This document shows, piece after piece, positions 15,675-23,443 of a DNA stretch of 64,000 nucleotides. Source of the DNA: Desulfofustis limnaeus (GTDB taxonomy: Bacteria; Desulfobacterota; Desulfobulbia; Desulfobulbales; Desulfocapsaceae). The stretch is from NCBI RefSeq assembly GCF_023169885.1, contig NZ_AP025516.1, positions 434,001 through 498,000 on the forward strand, read 5' to 3'. The notes beneath the pieces were generated by a model, which was given only the letters and a program-made list of their open reading frames with translations, ran no database searches and was not told the origin of the DNA. Each line of letters begins with the position of its first letter. Position 1 is the first letter of the stretch. The position numbers and the translations under genes are program-made.

Positions 15675-17705
15675 TCAAGACACCATGTCCTTGATTTGAT
15701 CGACAATCTCCGGGTTGGCCAGGGTCATGACATTGCCCACATCACCGCGGTTGGAGATGGCTCCCAAGACCCGTCGCATGATCTTGCCGGAGCGGGTCTT
15801 GGGCATGTCCGGGACGATCCAGACGTTCTTGCAACGGGCAATCTTGCCGATCTGGGTGACAACGGCGTCCGCTACTTTTTTCTGTAACTCGGGAGATGGG
15901 TCGAAGCCCGGTTTCAACGAGACGTAAAGTTCCGGTTCCTTGCCTTTGATCTCGTGGGCGACGGGTACGACCGCCGCCTCGGCGATTTCCGGAACGGTGA
16001 GCGCCGCGGATTCGATTTCTTTGGTCCCCAAACGATGGCCGGAGACGTTGATGACATCATCGATCCGACCGAGGATGCGGATATATCCGTCCGCCGCCTC
16101 CATCGCCGCATCGCCGGTCAGGTATGGCCAATCGCGCCAGTCCTTGCTGCTTGGGTTTTTGTTGTACATGCCGAAATAGGTGTCGACAAAGCGCTTGCGG
16201 TTGCCCCAGATGGTCTGGAAACAGCCCGGCCAGGGATTTTGGATACAGATGTTGCCGGCTTTTCCCGAACCGCGTGGGATGATGTTACCGTTTTCGTCAA
16301 AGATGATCGTGTGGATGCCGGGTACGCCCGGGCCGGTGCTGCCCGGTTTCATCGGTTGCATACCCGGTAACGAGGCGCAGAGGAAGCCGCCGGTTTCGGT
16401 CTGCCAGTAGGTATCGACGATAACCGCTTTTCCCTTGCCAACAACTTTGTGGTACCATTTCCATACCTCCGGCTCGATCGGTTCGCCGACCGTAGTCATG
16501 TGTTTGAAATGGTAGTTGTATTTGGCCGGTTCATCCGGGCCTACCTTGCGCAGGGCGCGGATGGCGGTCGGCGCGGTATGGAAGATGTTGACATCGAGGT
16601 CCTGAGCGATTCGCCAACAGCGGCCGGCATCGGGATAGGTGGGAACCCCTTCGTAGATGACCGTTGAAGCACCGAGAGCAAGCGGTCCGTAGACGATGAA
16701 GCTATGCCCGGTGATCCAGCCGATGTCGGCCATGCACCAATATACGTCTTCGGGATGAATGTCCTGGATGTATTTGGACATGGCCGTCACGTAGGCCAGA
16801 TAGCCGCCGGTGCCGTGTTGCGCCCCTTTCGGTTTGCCGGTGGTGCCGCTGGTGTACATCAGAAACAGCGGCTCCTCGGCCAGCATCTGCACCGGTTTTA
16901 CTCGAGCGCCATAATAGTTCTTTAATTCCTCGTTTACCACGATATCGCGGCCGCCCACCAGGCTGGTCTTGGTGGACATTCTGCCAGGATAGCGCTGCCA
17001 TACCAAGAGGGTATCCACCTTTTGACCTTCCTTTTCCGCCAGGACGCAGGCTTCATCATCGACAGCCTTATGATCGAGCAATTTGCCGCTGCGATAGTAG
17101 GCGTCCATGGTGATCAGCACTCGGCTGTTGGAGTCGACGATCCGATCGGCACAGGCACTGGCCGAAAAACCGCCGAAGACGACCGAGTGGATGATGCCCA
17201 GACGGGCGCAGGCTAGCATGGTTATCGGCAGTTCGGCCGACATCGGCATGTGGATGGTAACCCGGTCGCCCCGCTTGAGCTTGGCCGTATCCCGAAGCAA
17301 GGCGGCAAATTCGTTGACCCGGACGAAGAGTTCCTGATAGGTGACGTGAAGGACCCGTTCTTCTTCCAATTCCGGCACGAAATGGATGGCGGTCTTGTTT
17401 TTGTTCTCGGTCAGGTGGCGATCGATGCAGTTAAAACTGGCGTTGAGCTTACCGCCGCGAAACCATTTCCAGCATGGCGCATCACTGGTGTCGAGCACTT
17501 CGTCCCAATATTTGTACCAGGTTAGGAGCTCGGCAAACTCTTTATAGTATTCGGGAAACTTGTCCAGGCTGAAGCGATCGCCAATGGTCTCGTCGACCAG
17601 ATTGGCTTGATGGATGAAACTCGGGGGCGGATAAAAATAATCCTCTTCTTGCCAGTGGACGGCAATTTCAGCATCAGAAGTCGCAACAATGTTCTTGTCA
17701 CTCAT
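15675..17705 (-). CDS. acs: Acetyl-CoA synthetase (AMP-forming)
   Basis: 676 aa, cytoplasmic. It activates acetate with ATP and CoA to acetyl-CoA via acetyl-AMP. Visible motifs are the nucleotide loop LMYTSGTTGKPKG, the acetate/CoA pocket HTAPTAIRALRKVGPDEPAKYN, VDTYWQTETGG, LTGDAA, the hinge GRIDDVINVSGHRLGTKEIESA, and the C-terminal PKTRSGKIMRR, whose Lys is the usual catalytic and acetylation-controlled residue. Start ATG at 17705 with AGGGAGC 6 nt upstream; the upstream extension is out of family. Length matches bacterial Acs (about 650). Neighbours (symporter, CBS/DUF294 protein, PAS-exonuclease) suggest an acetate-use cluster. Confidence 0.95.
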   Translation of the reverse strand: MSDKNIVATSDAEIAVHWQEEDYFYPPPSFIHQANLVDETIGDRFSLDKFPEYYKEFAELLTWYKYWDEVLDTSDAPCWKWFRGGKLNASFNCIDRHLTENKNKTAIHFVPELEEERVLHVTYQELFVRVNEFAALLRDTAKLKRGDRVTIHMPMSAELPITMLACARLGIIHSVVFGGFSASACADRIVDSNSRVLITMDAYYRSGKLLDHKAVDDEACVLAEKEGQKVDTLLVWQRYPGRMSTKTSLVGGRDIVVNEELKNYYGARVKPVQMLAEEPLFLMYTSGTTGKPKGAQHGTGGYLAYVTAMSKYIQDIHPEDVYWCMADIGWITGHSFIVYGPLALGASTVIYEGVPTYPDAGRCWRIAQDLDVNIFHTAPTAIRALRKVGPDEPAKYNYHFKHMTTVGEPIEPEVWKWYHKVVGKGKAVIVDTYWQTETGGFLCASLPGMQPMKPGSTGPGVPGIHTIIFDENGNIIPRGSGKAGNICIQNPWPGCFQTIWGNRKRFVDTYFGMYNKNPSSKDWRDWPYLTGDAAMEAADGYIRILGRIDDVINVSGHRLGTKEIESAALTVPEIAEAAVVPVAHEIKGKEPELYVSLKPGFDPSPELQKKVADAVVTQIGKIARCKNVWIVPDMPKTRSGKIMRRVLGAISNRGDVGNVMTLANPEIVDQIKDMVS

Positions 17706-18210
17706 GGGTTTCGCTCCCTGTAAGTTTTTTCCGCTGGACACCTTCAACCGGCTCTTGCGAGCCTCCGGTCGTCCAGACAATCCGGTTACCGTTATGCCAG
17801 CCATTGGCCGACCGTCGGTCCGGGCCGGAAATGGGGTGGCATGATTGTGGTCGTGCGCCGACGAGCGTGCGCGTCGGTGGTGGAACTTACGAGCATGAGG
17901 TCGCGGAGAGCCGGTACCGATGCTTGACTCTCCACTGGAGACTGAGCGTACTCATCCGTGGTGACCGGTTTGAGTCACGCCGACAGTTTCCTTCCTGTGA
18001 ACATGACGGCGGCAGGGAACGACAATGGCCTATCCTTGCAACGCCGCCGGGCAACCAATGCCGTGCATGACGGACGCAGGGGGATCCCGACCGAATCATG
18101 CAGGCATTGCGAAGCAGACAGAGGGTTATGTATCAGTTTTTCTTATCACGACTTTCAGTGATGCTCAAGCAAAAAAATCGTGCTGATGTGTGTCAATCCT
18201 TTGCTCTTGC
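17706..18210. other. Intergenic region upstream of acs
   Basis: 505 bp between acs and the end of the CBS/DUF294 gene, both leftward. It should carry the acs promoter and leader. I find no RNA gene, strong hairpin or clear -35/-10 pair. A TTGACA on the minus strand (18189-18194) has no good -10 partner. Confidence 0.4.
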
Positions 18211-20094
18211 TTACAATACGCCGGTGAAATCAAAATTCAGCTTTTTCTGGAATGTGGCGATCCGTCGAAAAGCTGCTTTCAGCATGACTTGGTCAAGCGA
18301 GGAGAGCCGGGTCGGATCGATGTGATTGTTCGGTTCCTGCTGCTCGTCGATAGTAATTGTGATTTGGTTGAGAAAGCGAAGGCGCATCAGATAGTTGTAG
18401 GTCTGTACCAGATCCCGGTAATCCCGGTCGGAGAAGACCCCTGCCTTATGGAGCCGGAACAGCCGTCGCAGGGTGTTGGTCTCGGAAAGCTTCTGTTTCA
18501 GTGCGTAAATCCGGGCAAAATCGATGATCGGCAGGATGGCAAGCTTGATATCAAACATCCCCTTGTGTTCGCCATGCTTTTCGACCAGTAGTTTGCCGAA
18601 GAAGTTAACCGGTGGTTTGAAGAAAAGGGTGTTTTCTGTTAGGTTGCGCAGGAAGCCGGGCCAGCGGTCGATGGATTGCAGGAGGTACTCTTTCAGTTCC
18701 CCAGCCAGCGATAATTCGCCCCAAACCCCACGGAAGTCAAAAAAAATGCTGCTGTGCAGCAGGTCCTGCGGATCGGCGGTACGGATCCAGGAGCGGAAGT
18801 AGTGTTTCCAAACCGACAAAGGTTGGCACCATTTCGGGTTCTTGGCCATGTTGTCGCCGGAGCACAACCGATAGCCGGCACGGTGCAGTTGGTCACAGAT
18901 GGAGACGGAAAGTTTCTGGAAATAGGTTTCGGCCGCCTCGGCCGGTTGTCCTCCCGGTTGATCTTGATAGACCAAAGCATTGTCCTGGTCTGAGATGAAC
19001 GTCTGCTCTTCCCGACCCTCCGAGCCCATGACCATGAACACGAAGGGGCAGGGAGGCGGTCCGAGCTGGGCGATGGCAAAGGAGACAGCCTTATCAATAA
19101 TGGCGTCGGAGAAGGCGGTGATCAGGGTGGTGATGTATTCGGTACTGGCCCCGTTCTGGATAGGCGTGAGCAGCATCCTGGTCAGCCGCTCGTGGATGTT
19201 TTCCAGTTGCCTGATGTTCTTGGCTGCCTTTACGGTCTTGATGAGCAGATAGGTTGATCGGGTCTGGGCGACGATCAAGTCCTTTTCGGTGATGATGCCA
19301 CTGATTTCACCCTGTTGGTTGAGCAGCATCAGGTGCCGTACATCCTGCTCGAGCATCTCCAGAAACGCCTGGTAAACCAGCGATTGGTCGCTAATGCCGA
19401 TGACGGGGGCAGACATGATGGTTCGTACCGGCAGACGCGGATCAAGTCCCTGGGCCAGGACCTTTTTTCGCAGGTCGGCGTCCGTGACGATACCTCTCAC
19501 CTGCTCGTTGTCACCCTGGATCAGCACGGCGCTGCTGTTGTTTTGGGCCATCATCTCGGCGGCCGTTTTGATCGGTGTCGATGCGGGGCAGGAAACAGTG
19601 GTCGGGCGGTACATGGCGGCGATGGGCTGGTTGAAAAAAGGCAGGTTCAGTTCCTTGTCCTTGACCTGGCGGGAGATGATACCGGCATAGGTCCGATTGA
19701 TCATACTTTTGCCAAAGGCGTTGGTGAAGAATTCAGTGAAGGGTTCGCTTTGTTCGCACAGGGAAAGAAAATGAGCCGCATCAAGAGCGATCATTTCGGC
19801 GTCTTCCTGAATGCGCAGGGTTTTGGTGGCGATTCCCTCGTTGAGCAGGATGGAGATGCCGCCGAAACTGTCGCCCTCGCGAAGGTCCCGTTTCAACGTC
19901 TCGCTGAAATTGAATTCGAAGTAGAAGCGGGCGGCGCCGGCTGTCAGAATACGGAAACGATCGACGTTGGTGAGTTCCTGGGTAAGCAGCACGGTCCCTT
20001 GTTTCGCGCTCTCACGATAGAGGTGGGCGGCGACGGCAGTGAATTGGTCCTTGGTCAACAGCGAGAAGGGTTTGTAGCGATAGGCTTCTTCCAT
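18211..20094 (-). CDS. cNMP-binding / CBS-pair / DUF294 nucleotidyltransferase-like protein
   Basis: 627 aa, cytoplasmic. Domain order: cNMP-binding-like beta-roll at about residues 5-125 (EGDSFGGISILLNE), a CBS pair at about 150-270 (ITDADL-type strands GIVTDADLRKKV and GIITEKDLIV), and a GlnD-type nucleotidyltransferase with intact active site GSEGREEQTFISDQDNALV. A DUF294 C-terminal helical domain with RLFRLHKAGVFSDRDYRDLVQTYNYLMRLR follows. Such proteins are thought to sense nucleotides and modify or bind a partner. ATG at 20094 (MEEAYRYKPF) is preferred over an ATG 29 codons upstream; GAGG lies 7 nt before it. It follows the PAS-exonuclease gene by 37 bp, so the two form an operon. Confidence 0.85.
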   Translation of the reverse strand: MEEAYRYKPFSLLTKDQFTAVAAHLYRESAKQGTVLLTQELTNVDRFRILTAGAARFYFEFNFSETLKRDLREGDSFGGISILLNEGIATKTLRIQEDAEMIALDAAHFLSLCEQSEPFTEFFTNAFGKSMINRTYAGIISRQVKDKELNLPFFNQPIAAMYRPTTVSCPASTPIKTAAEMMAQNNSSAVLIQGDNEQVRGIVTDADLRKKVLAQGLDPRLPVRTIMSAPVIGISDQSLVYQAFLEMLEQDVRHLMLLNQQGEISGIITEKDLIVAQTRSTYLLIKTVKAAKNIRQLENIHERLTRMLLTPIQNGASTEYITTLITAFSDAIIDKAVSFAIAQLGPPPCPFVFMVMGSEGREEQTFISDQDNALVYQDQPGGQPAEAAETYFQKLSVSICDQLHRAGYRLCSGDNMAKNPKWCQPLSVWKHYFRSWIRTADPQDLLHSSIFFDFRGVWGELSLAGELKEYLLQSIDRWPGFLRNLTENTLFFKPPVNFFGKLLVEKHGEHKGMFDIKLAILPIIDFARIYALKQKLSETNTLRRLFRLHKAGVFSDRDYRDLVQTYNYLMRLRFLNQITITIDEQQEPNNHIDPTRLSSLDQVMLKAAFRRIATFQKKLNFDFTGVL

Positions 20095-20131
20095 GGATGA
20101 CCTCGTGTGTGTGCCGGTTTGACTCCGTGAG

Positions 20132-22240
20132 TCAAGAGCGGATCCTGCGGAAATAGATCCGTTTGGAGGCCTTAACGGCATCCTCCAGGGTAACGATCCC
20201 CTTGCTGTGCAGGATCGGGATCAGTCTGAGAAAGATTTCCGCAGTGGCGATGGCGTCTCCCATGGCGGTATGGCGCCCGACAATGGTGACGCCGTAGCGC
20301 TTGGCGACGCTTTGCAGATCGTGCTGGGTGTGAATCGGATGCAGCGCGGCGGAGAGCAGCAGCGTGTCCAACGCCAGGTTGGAGAAACAGAGGTTGCACT
20401 GTTGTTCCTTGCGCCGCAGCATTTTCAGGTCGAAACTGATATCGTGACCGATCAAGACCGTATCCGAGAGGTAGCGGTGGAGAGTTGGCAGTACGTGCTC
20501 AATGGTCGGTTGAGCGGCCACCATGGTGTGGTCGATGCCATGGATTTTATACGATTCGAAGGGGATGTCACGGGACGGGTTGACCAATTGGTCAAAGCGG
20601 TCTTGATAGATGATTCGGTTCTTGACGATCCGTACCGCCCCGATTGATACAATCTCGTCGCTACCCGGGTCAAGCCCGGTGGTTTCGGTATCGATCACGG
20701 AGAAGGTCAACGAACTCAGAGCGGCATTGAGCAGGTCTTGGTTTTCATCCTCGATTTCGAAGAGGTTGAAATCGTAATATTCGGGTCGGGAACCGGTAAC
20801 TACCGGTGATTGGTATTCGGCCGTCGGGGTGATAACCGGTGCCGCCCGGGCGCTGATCCGTATCTGCCGACAGGTTGAGTCGGGGTCCGGCAGCGGCTGC
20901 AAAGCAGCTCTGTTCTGCTTCAATACGTAACCGAGTCGTGGCAGACTAGTGCTCTTTGCCTCAAGCAGCTGCCCGATCCGTTCGCTGCCGACCGGCCGCT
21001 TCTGCCAGGAGAGGAGAAAAACGATGTCGGTTGCCGAAGATTTCACCTGCAGGTCGAATTCATCCGTGTCACACATGGACGAGAGGTGTTCCAGGAGTAA
21101 GGCAAAGGCGGCGACGAATGAATAGGTGTCGCCGAGCATTCGCGCCTGCCGATCAAACGGCAGGACATTGAGCCGGATGTTATGTTCCCGGCCGGTGGTC
21201 TGCTGGATCAAAAACAGAAGCCGTTCGATCTCGATACGACCAAGCGGCATGGTTTCAAAGGCAGCTTCCAGGATGGCGGCGGCGGCGTTCTCGAACTCGG
21301 CGCTGATGGTGGCAAGCCGGCTGCGGATCCGGTTCGGCAAGGCGTTTTCATCGGCAGTTGCCGGAAACTCGAGTTCGATGCGGCCCAATTCGGTATGCAG
21401 TAGCTGTCTCAAGGCGATCAGCTGATCGCTGATGGTGTCATATCGCTGTAGGGTGGTCGAAAGCTGCTGCAAGCTCAGCACGAAGCCGGTGATCGACTGC
21501 TGCTCGTTGAGTACCGGGATGGTTTCCACCAGGCACAGCGCTTGATCGTCCATCTGGTTGATGAAATAAGAAGCGATTCGTGTCTTGCCTTCGGCCAGTC
21601 GTTCCTGGATTTCTTCGAGGGCATGGTTGATGAGCTCCTGGTCCACCAAATGAAAGATGGATCGGCCCAGGCCGAGAAAATATTCCGACGTCCTCCGGGC
21701 GTGGGCGTGGGCAAACAGTTTTTTGGCCTGGGAATTAAACAGCAGGATGCGACCGTTACTGTTGCAGATGATGATACCGAGCGGTAATTCAGCCATGATA
21801 GCGGCCAGTAGATTGCGGTCCTTCTCCGTTTCCTCCCGTGCCTTGCCGATCTCCAGGGCAATATGGTCGTTCAGATACTCATAGCGCTTGGCAAAGTCGT
21901 TGATCGCTTCGATCAGTTCACGAAGGTCGCGATTACCTTGAATATCCAAGCGATGGGCCGGATTGGTACGGTAGATGACGGAAATCTCGGAGGGGATTTT
22001 TTGCAGGGGCAAATAGAATTTTGTGTAGCAGATCTCAAAGATGACCCAGAGCGCAACCGGTACCAGCGTGATCAGGGCAAGCAGGTGATAGGCGCTACTG
22101 TGGGCGATATCCTTAAGCGTGCCGATCTGAGAGCTGTCAAGCCGTTGCCAGATGAAGGCCAGGACGCCGATAATGAAAATAACCGTTAGGGCCAGAGAAA
22201 GAAAGACCAGTTGCCAGAAGGAGGGGTGTTTCCGCTGCAT
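20132..22240 (-). CDS. Membrane PAS-domain protein fused to DnaQ-like DEDDh 3'-5' exonuclease
   Basis: 702 aa. Two N-terminal membrane helices (VFLSLALTVIFIIGVLAFIW; LLALITLVPVALWVIFEICY), a HAMP-like/coiled segment, and a PAS domain at about residues 145-260 (LPLGIIICNSNGRILLFNSQAKKLF). A weakly kinase-like region (about 265-440) lacks a recognisable phospho-acceptor His and ATP-lid motifs. A complete DEDDh exonuclease follows from about residue 515: FSVIDTETTGLDP, LIGHDISFDLKML, and GRHTAMGDAIAT. The architecture couples a signalling front end to an epsilon-like exonuclease. Genes of this type occur beside DUF294 and acs genes in other proteobacteria (from memory). GGAG precedes the ATG. 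The nucleic-acid or nucleotide substrate is unknown. Confidence 0.85.
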   Translation of the reverse strand: MQRKHPSFWQLVFLSLALTVIFIIGVLAFIWQRLDSSQIGTLKDIAHSSAYHLLALITLVPVALWVIFEICYTKFYLPLQKIPSEISVIYRTNPAHRLDIQGNRDLRELIEAINDFAKRYEYLNDHIALEIGKAREETEKDRNLLAAIMAELPLGIIICNSNGRILLFNSQAKKLFAHAHARRTSEYFLGLGRSIFHLVDQELINHALEEIQERLAEGKTRIASYFINQMDDQALCLVETIPVLNEQQSITGFVLSLQQLSTTLQRYDTISDQLIALRQLLHTELGRIELEFPATADENALPNRIRSRLATISAEFENAAAAILEAAFETMPLGRIEIERLLFLIQQTTGREHNIRLNVLPFDRQARMLGDTYSFVAAFALLLEHLSSMCDTDEFDLQVKSSATDIVFLLSWQKRPVGSERIGQLLEAKSTSLPRLGYVLKQNRAALQPLPDPDSTCRQIRISARAAPVITPTAEYQSPVVTGSRPEYYDFNLFEIEDENQDLLNAALSSLTFSVIDTETTGLDPGSDEIVSIGAVRIVKNRIIYQDRFDQLVNPSRDIPFESYKIHGIDHTMVAAQPTIEHVLPTLHRYLSDTVLIGHDISFDLKMLRRKEQQCNLCFSNLALDTLLLSAALHPIHTQHDLQSVAKRYGVTIVGRHTAMGDAIATAEIFLRLIPILHSKGIVTLEDAVKASKRIYFRRIRS

Positions 22241-22507
22241 CAGACGGGCTCCAGCGAAAGGGGCAACAGCTTGAGGTTACGTCGTTATCATAGTTGAAAC
22301 AAGGCCGGCAGGCAAGCCGGAAATGGGGCTGAACCTGGGGGGAGGAGGCCAGTCCCCTTGGTCTCCTTGCCAGATAACGCCTCCCCGGGGTCCTGAAAAA
22401 GAGAGCGGTTGGAGCACCGATCAAGGTCCGGCACTACCGGTTTGCTGTTTCCGGCGCCGGCTGAGGATGATGAGGATGGGGGAAAAACTTCGGCGAAAAA
22501 CCAAACA

Positions 22508-22539
22508 AAAAAGCCTGCAGGATCAGCTGCAGGCTTTTT
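22508..22539 (-). terminator. Bidirectional intrinsic terminator at the left edge of the island
   Basis: AAAAAGCCTGCAG (22508-22520) and CTGCAGGCTTTTT (22527-22539) form a perfect 13-bp stem with a 6-nt loop and U-runs on both strands. It lies only 8 bp left of the 13-bp att repeat. On the minus strand it stands where a tRNA terminator would stand if the island were absent, so it may be the original terminator of the tRNA-Ala gene. Confidence 0.85.
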
Positions 22540-22547
22540 ATCTTTGG

Positions 22548-22560
22548 GCTAGACGGGATC
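22548..22560 (+). repeat. attL: left copy of the island's 13-bp direct repeat
   Basis: GCTAGACGGGATC, identical to 42071-42083 inside the tRNA-Ala gene. On the minus strand it reads GATCCCGTCTAGC, the T-arm/acceptor part of the tRNA. What follows leftward is CCAAAG, which does not rebuild a proper acceptor end plus CCA, so the left copy is only a remnant. Confidence 0.75.
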
Positions 22561-22617
22561 ACAAAGTACTTCTATATATTTAGCATAATGCAAACAAAAA
22601 AACTTACAAAATCTGAA

Positions 22618-22639
22618 TACCCCCAAAAATACCCCCAAA
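22618..22639 (+). repeat. Two direct TACCCCCAAA motifs at the island's left end
   Basis: TACCCCCAAA at 22618-22627 and again at 22630-22639 (12-bp period), about 60-80 bp inside attL. The same 10-mer recurs at the right end. This layout fits arm-type binding sites of a tyrosine integrase or an excisionase; the assignment is inference. Confidence 0.6.
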
Positions 22640-22714
22640 GTTCATTTTGTCAACCCTACTGTACACCCCACCACGTACCATGAAAGCAAATTGCAGAACT
22701 TGACACACACAACT

Positions 22715-23443
22715 TCATACACCCCAATCCTGATACGATAACAACCCTTCCTGCAGTTCCGCCCTGGTCAACCGCCACCCGGGAAGATGTTGATCCATTA
22801 GAGCGACAAATCGTTCGCTATGGGTTCTTTCCAGCAAATGCATCAGTTCGTGGACAACGACGTACTCAAGGCAGTGGATTGGCTTTTTCACCAACTCTAA
22901 ATTTAACCAAACCCTTCGGGCTTCACGGTTGCAACTACCCCATTTAGTTTTCATCCGCTTGATTCCCCACCCGGCAACACGCACGCCTAAAAGTGGCTGC
23001 CATTTTTCCAGCTGGCTCGGTATCAACTTTTTGAGTTGTTCTCTATACCACCTCATCAATACCGCTTCTCGTTGTTCCTTGGTAGACTCCGGCTCGATGA
23101 AGAGATCCATGTAGGTGATCCCGTGCAGCGCAAACTTTCTCTTGCCTCTCTGCTCGTGTATCCTCAGTCGATAGCGTCTACCAAGGTAATAGTGGCTTTC
23201 CCCACTGACCATCTCACGGGGTGACTGGCGTGGTTGTTCGTCAAATTTGCTCTTCTGCCGCTTGATCCAGGCCAGTTTGTCCAGCACAGCCAAGCGCACC
23301 GCTTCATTGCTGATCACCATGGGCGCGGCCACTCGTACCCGGCCGTGAGGCGGATAGACCCCCAGGTGCAGGTTCTTGATGTTCTTGCGCACTACCTCGA
23401 CCTCTATTCCTGCCACCGTAATGATGTTCTTTTCAATATTCAT
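22715..23443 (-). CDS. YgjP-like zinc metallopeptidase (M48/SprT-like, HELMH)
   Basis: 242 aa. The zinc site HELMHLLERTHSERF is near residue 200, preceded by KTKWGSC and NLELVKKPIHCLEYVVVHE, the standard YgjP/DUF45 signature. The N-terminus VEVVRKNIKNLHLGVYPPHGRVRVAAP is also typical. The ATG at 23443 (MNIEKNIITVAGIEVEVV) lies inside the end of hsdR (11-bp overlap), so it is translated with the restriction operon. YgjP-like genes are often found as the last gene of type I R-M operons; their role there is not settled. It is the gene nearest attL. Confidence 0.88.
   Translation of the reverse strand: MNIEKNIITVAGIEVEVVRKNIKNLHLGVYPPHGRVRVAAPMVISNEAVRLAVLDKLAWIKRQKSKFDEQPRQSPREMVSGESHYYLGRRYRLRIHEQRGKRKFALHGITYMDLFIEPESTKEQREAVLMRWYREQLKKLIPSQLEKWQPLLGVRVAGWGIKRMKTKWGSCNREARRVWLNLELVKKPIHCLEYVVVHELMHLLERTHSERFVALMDQHLPGWRLTRAELQEGLLSYQDWGV

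Noticed and set aside
22548-22560. A second tRNA gene at the left att site
   Set aside because: Only the 13-bp T-arm/acceptor piece is present; the 5' half and the anticodon arm are absent.
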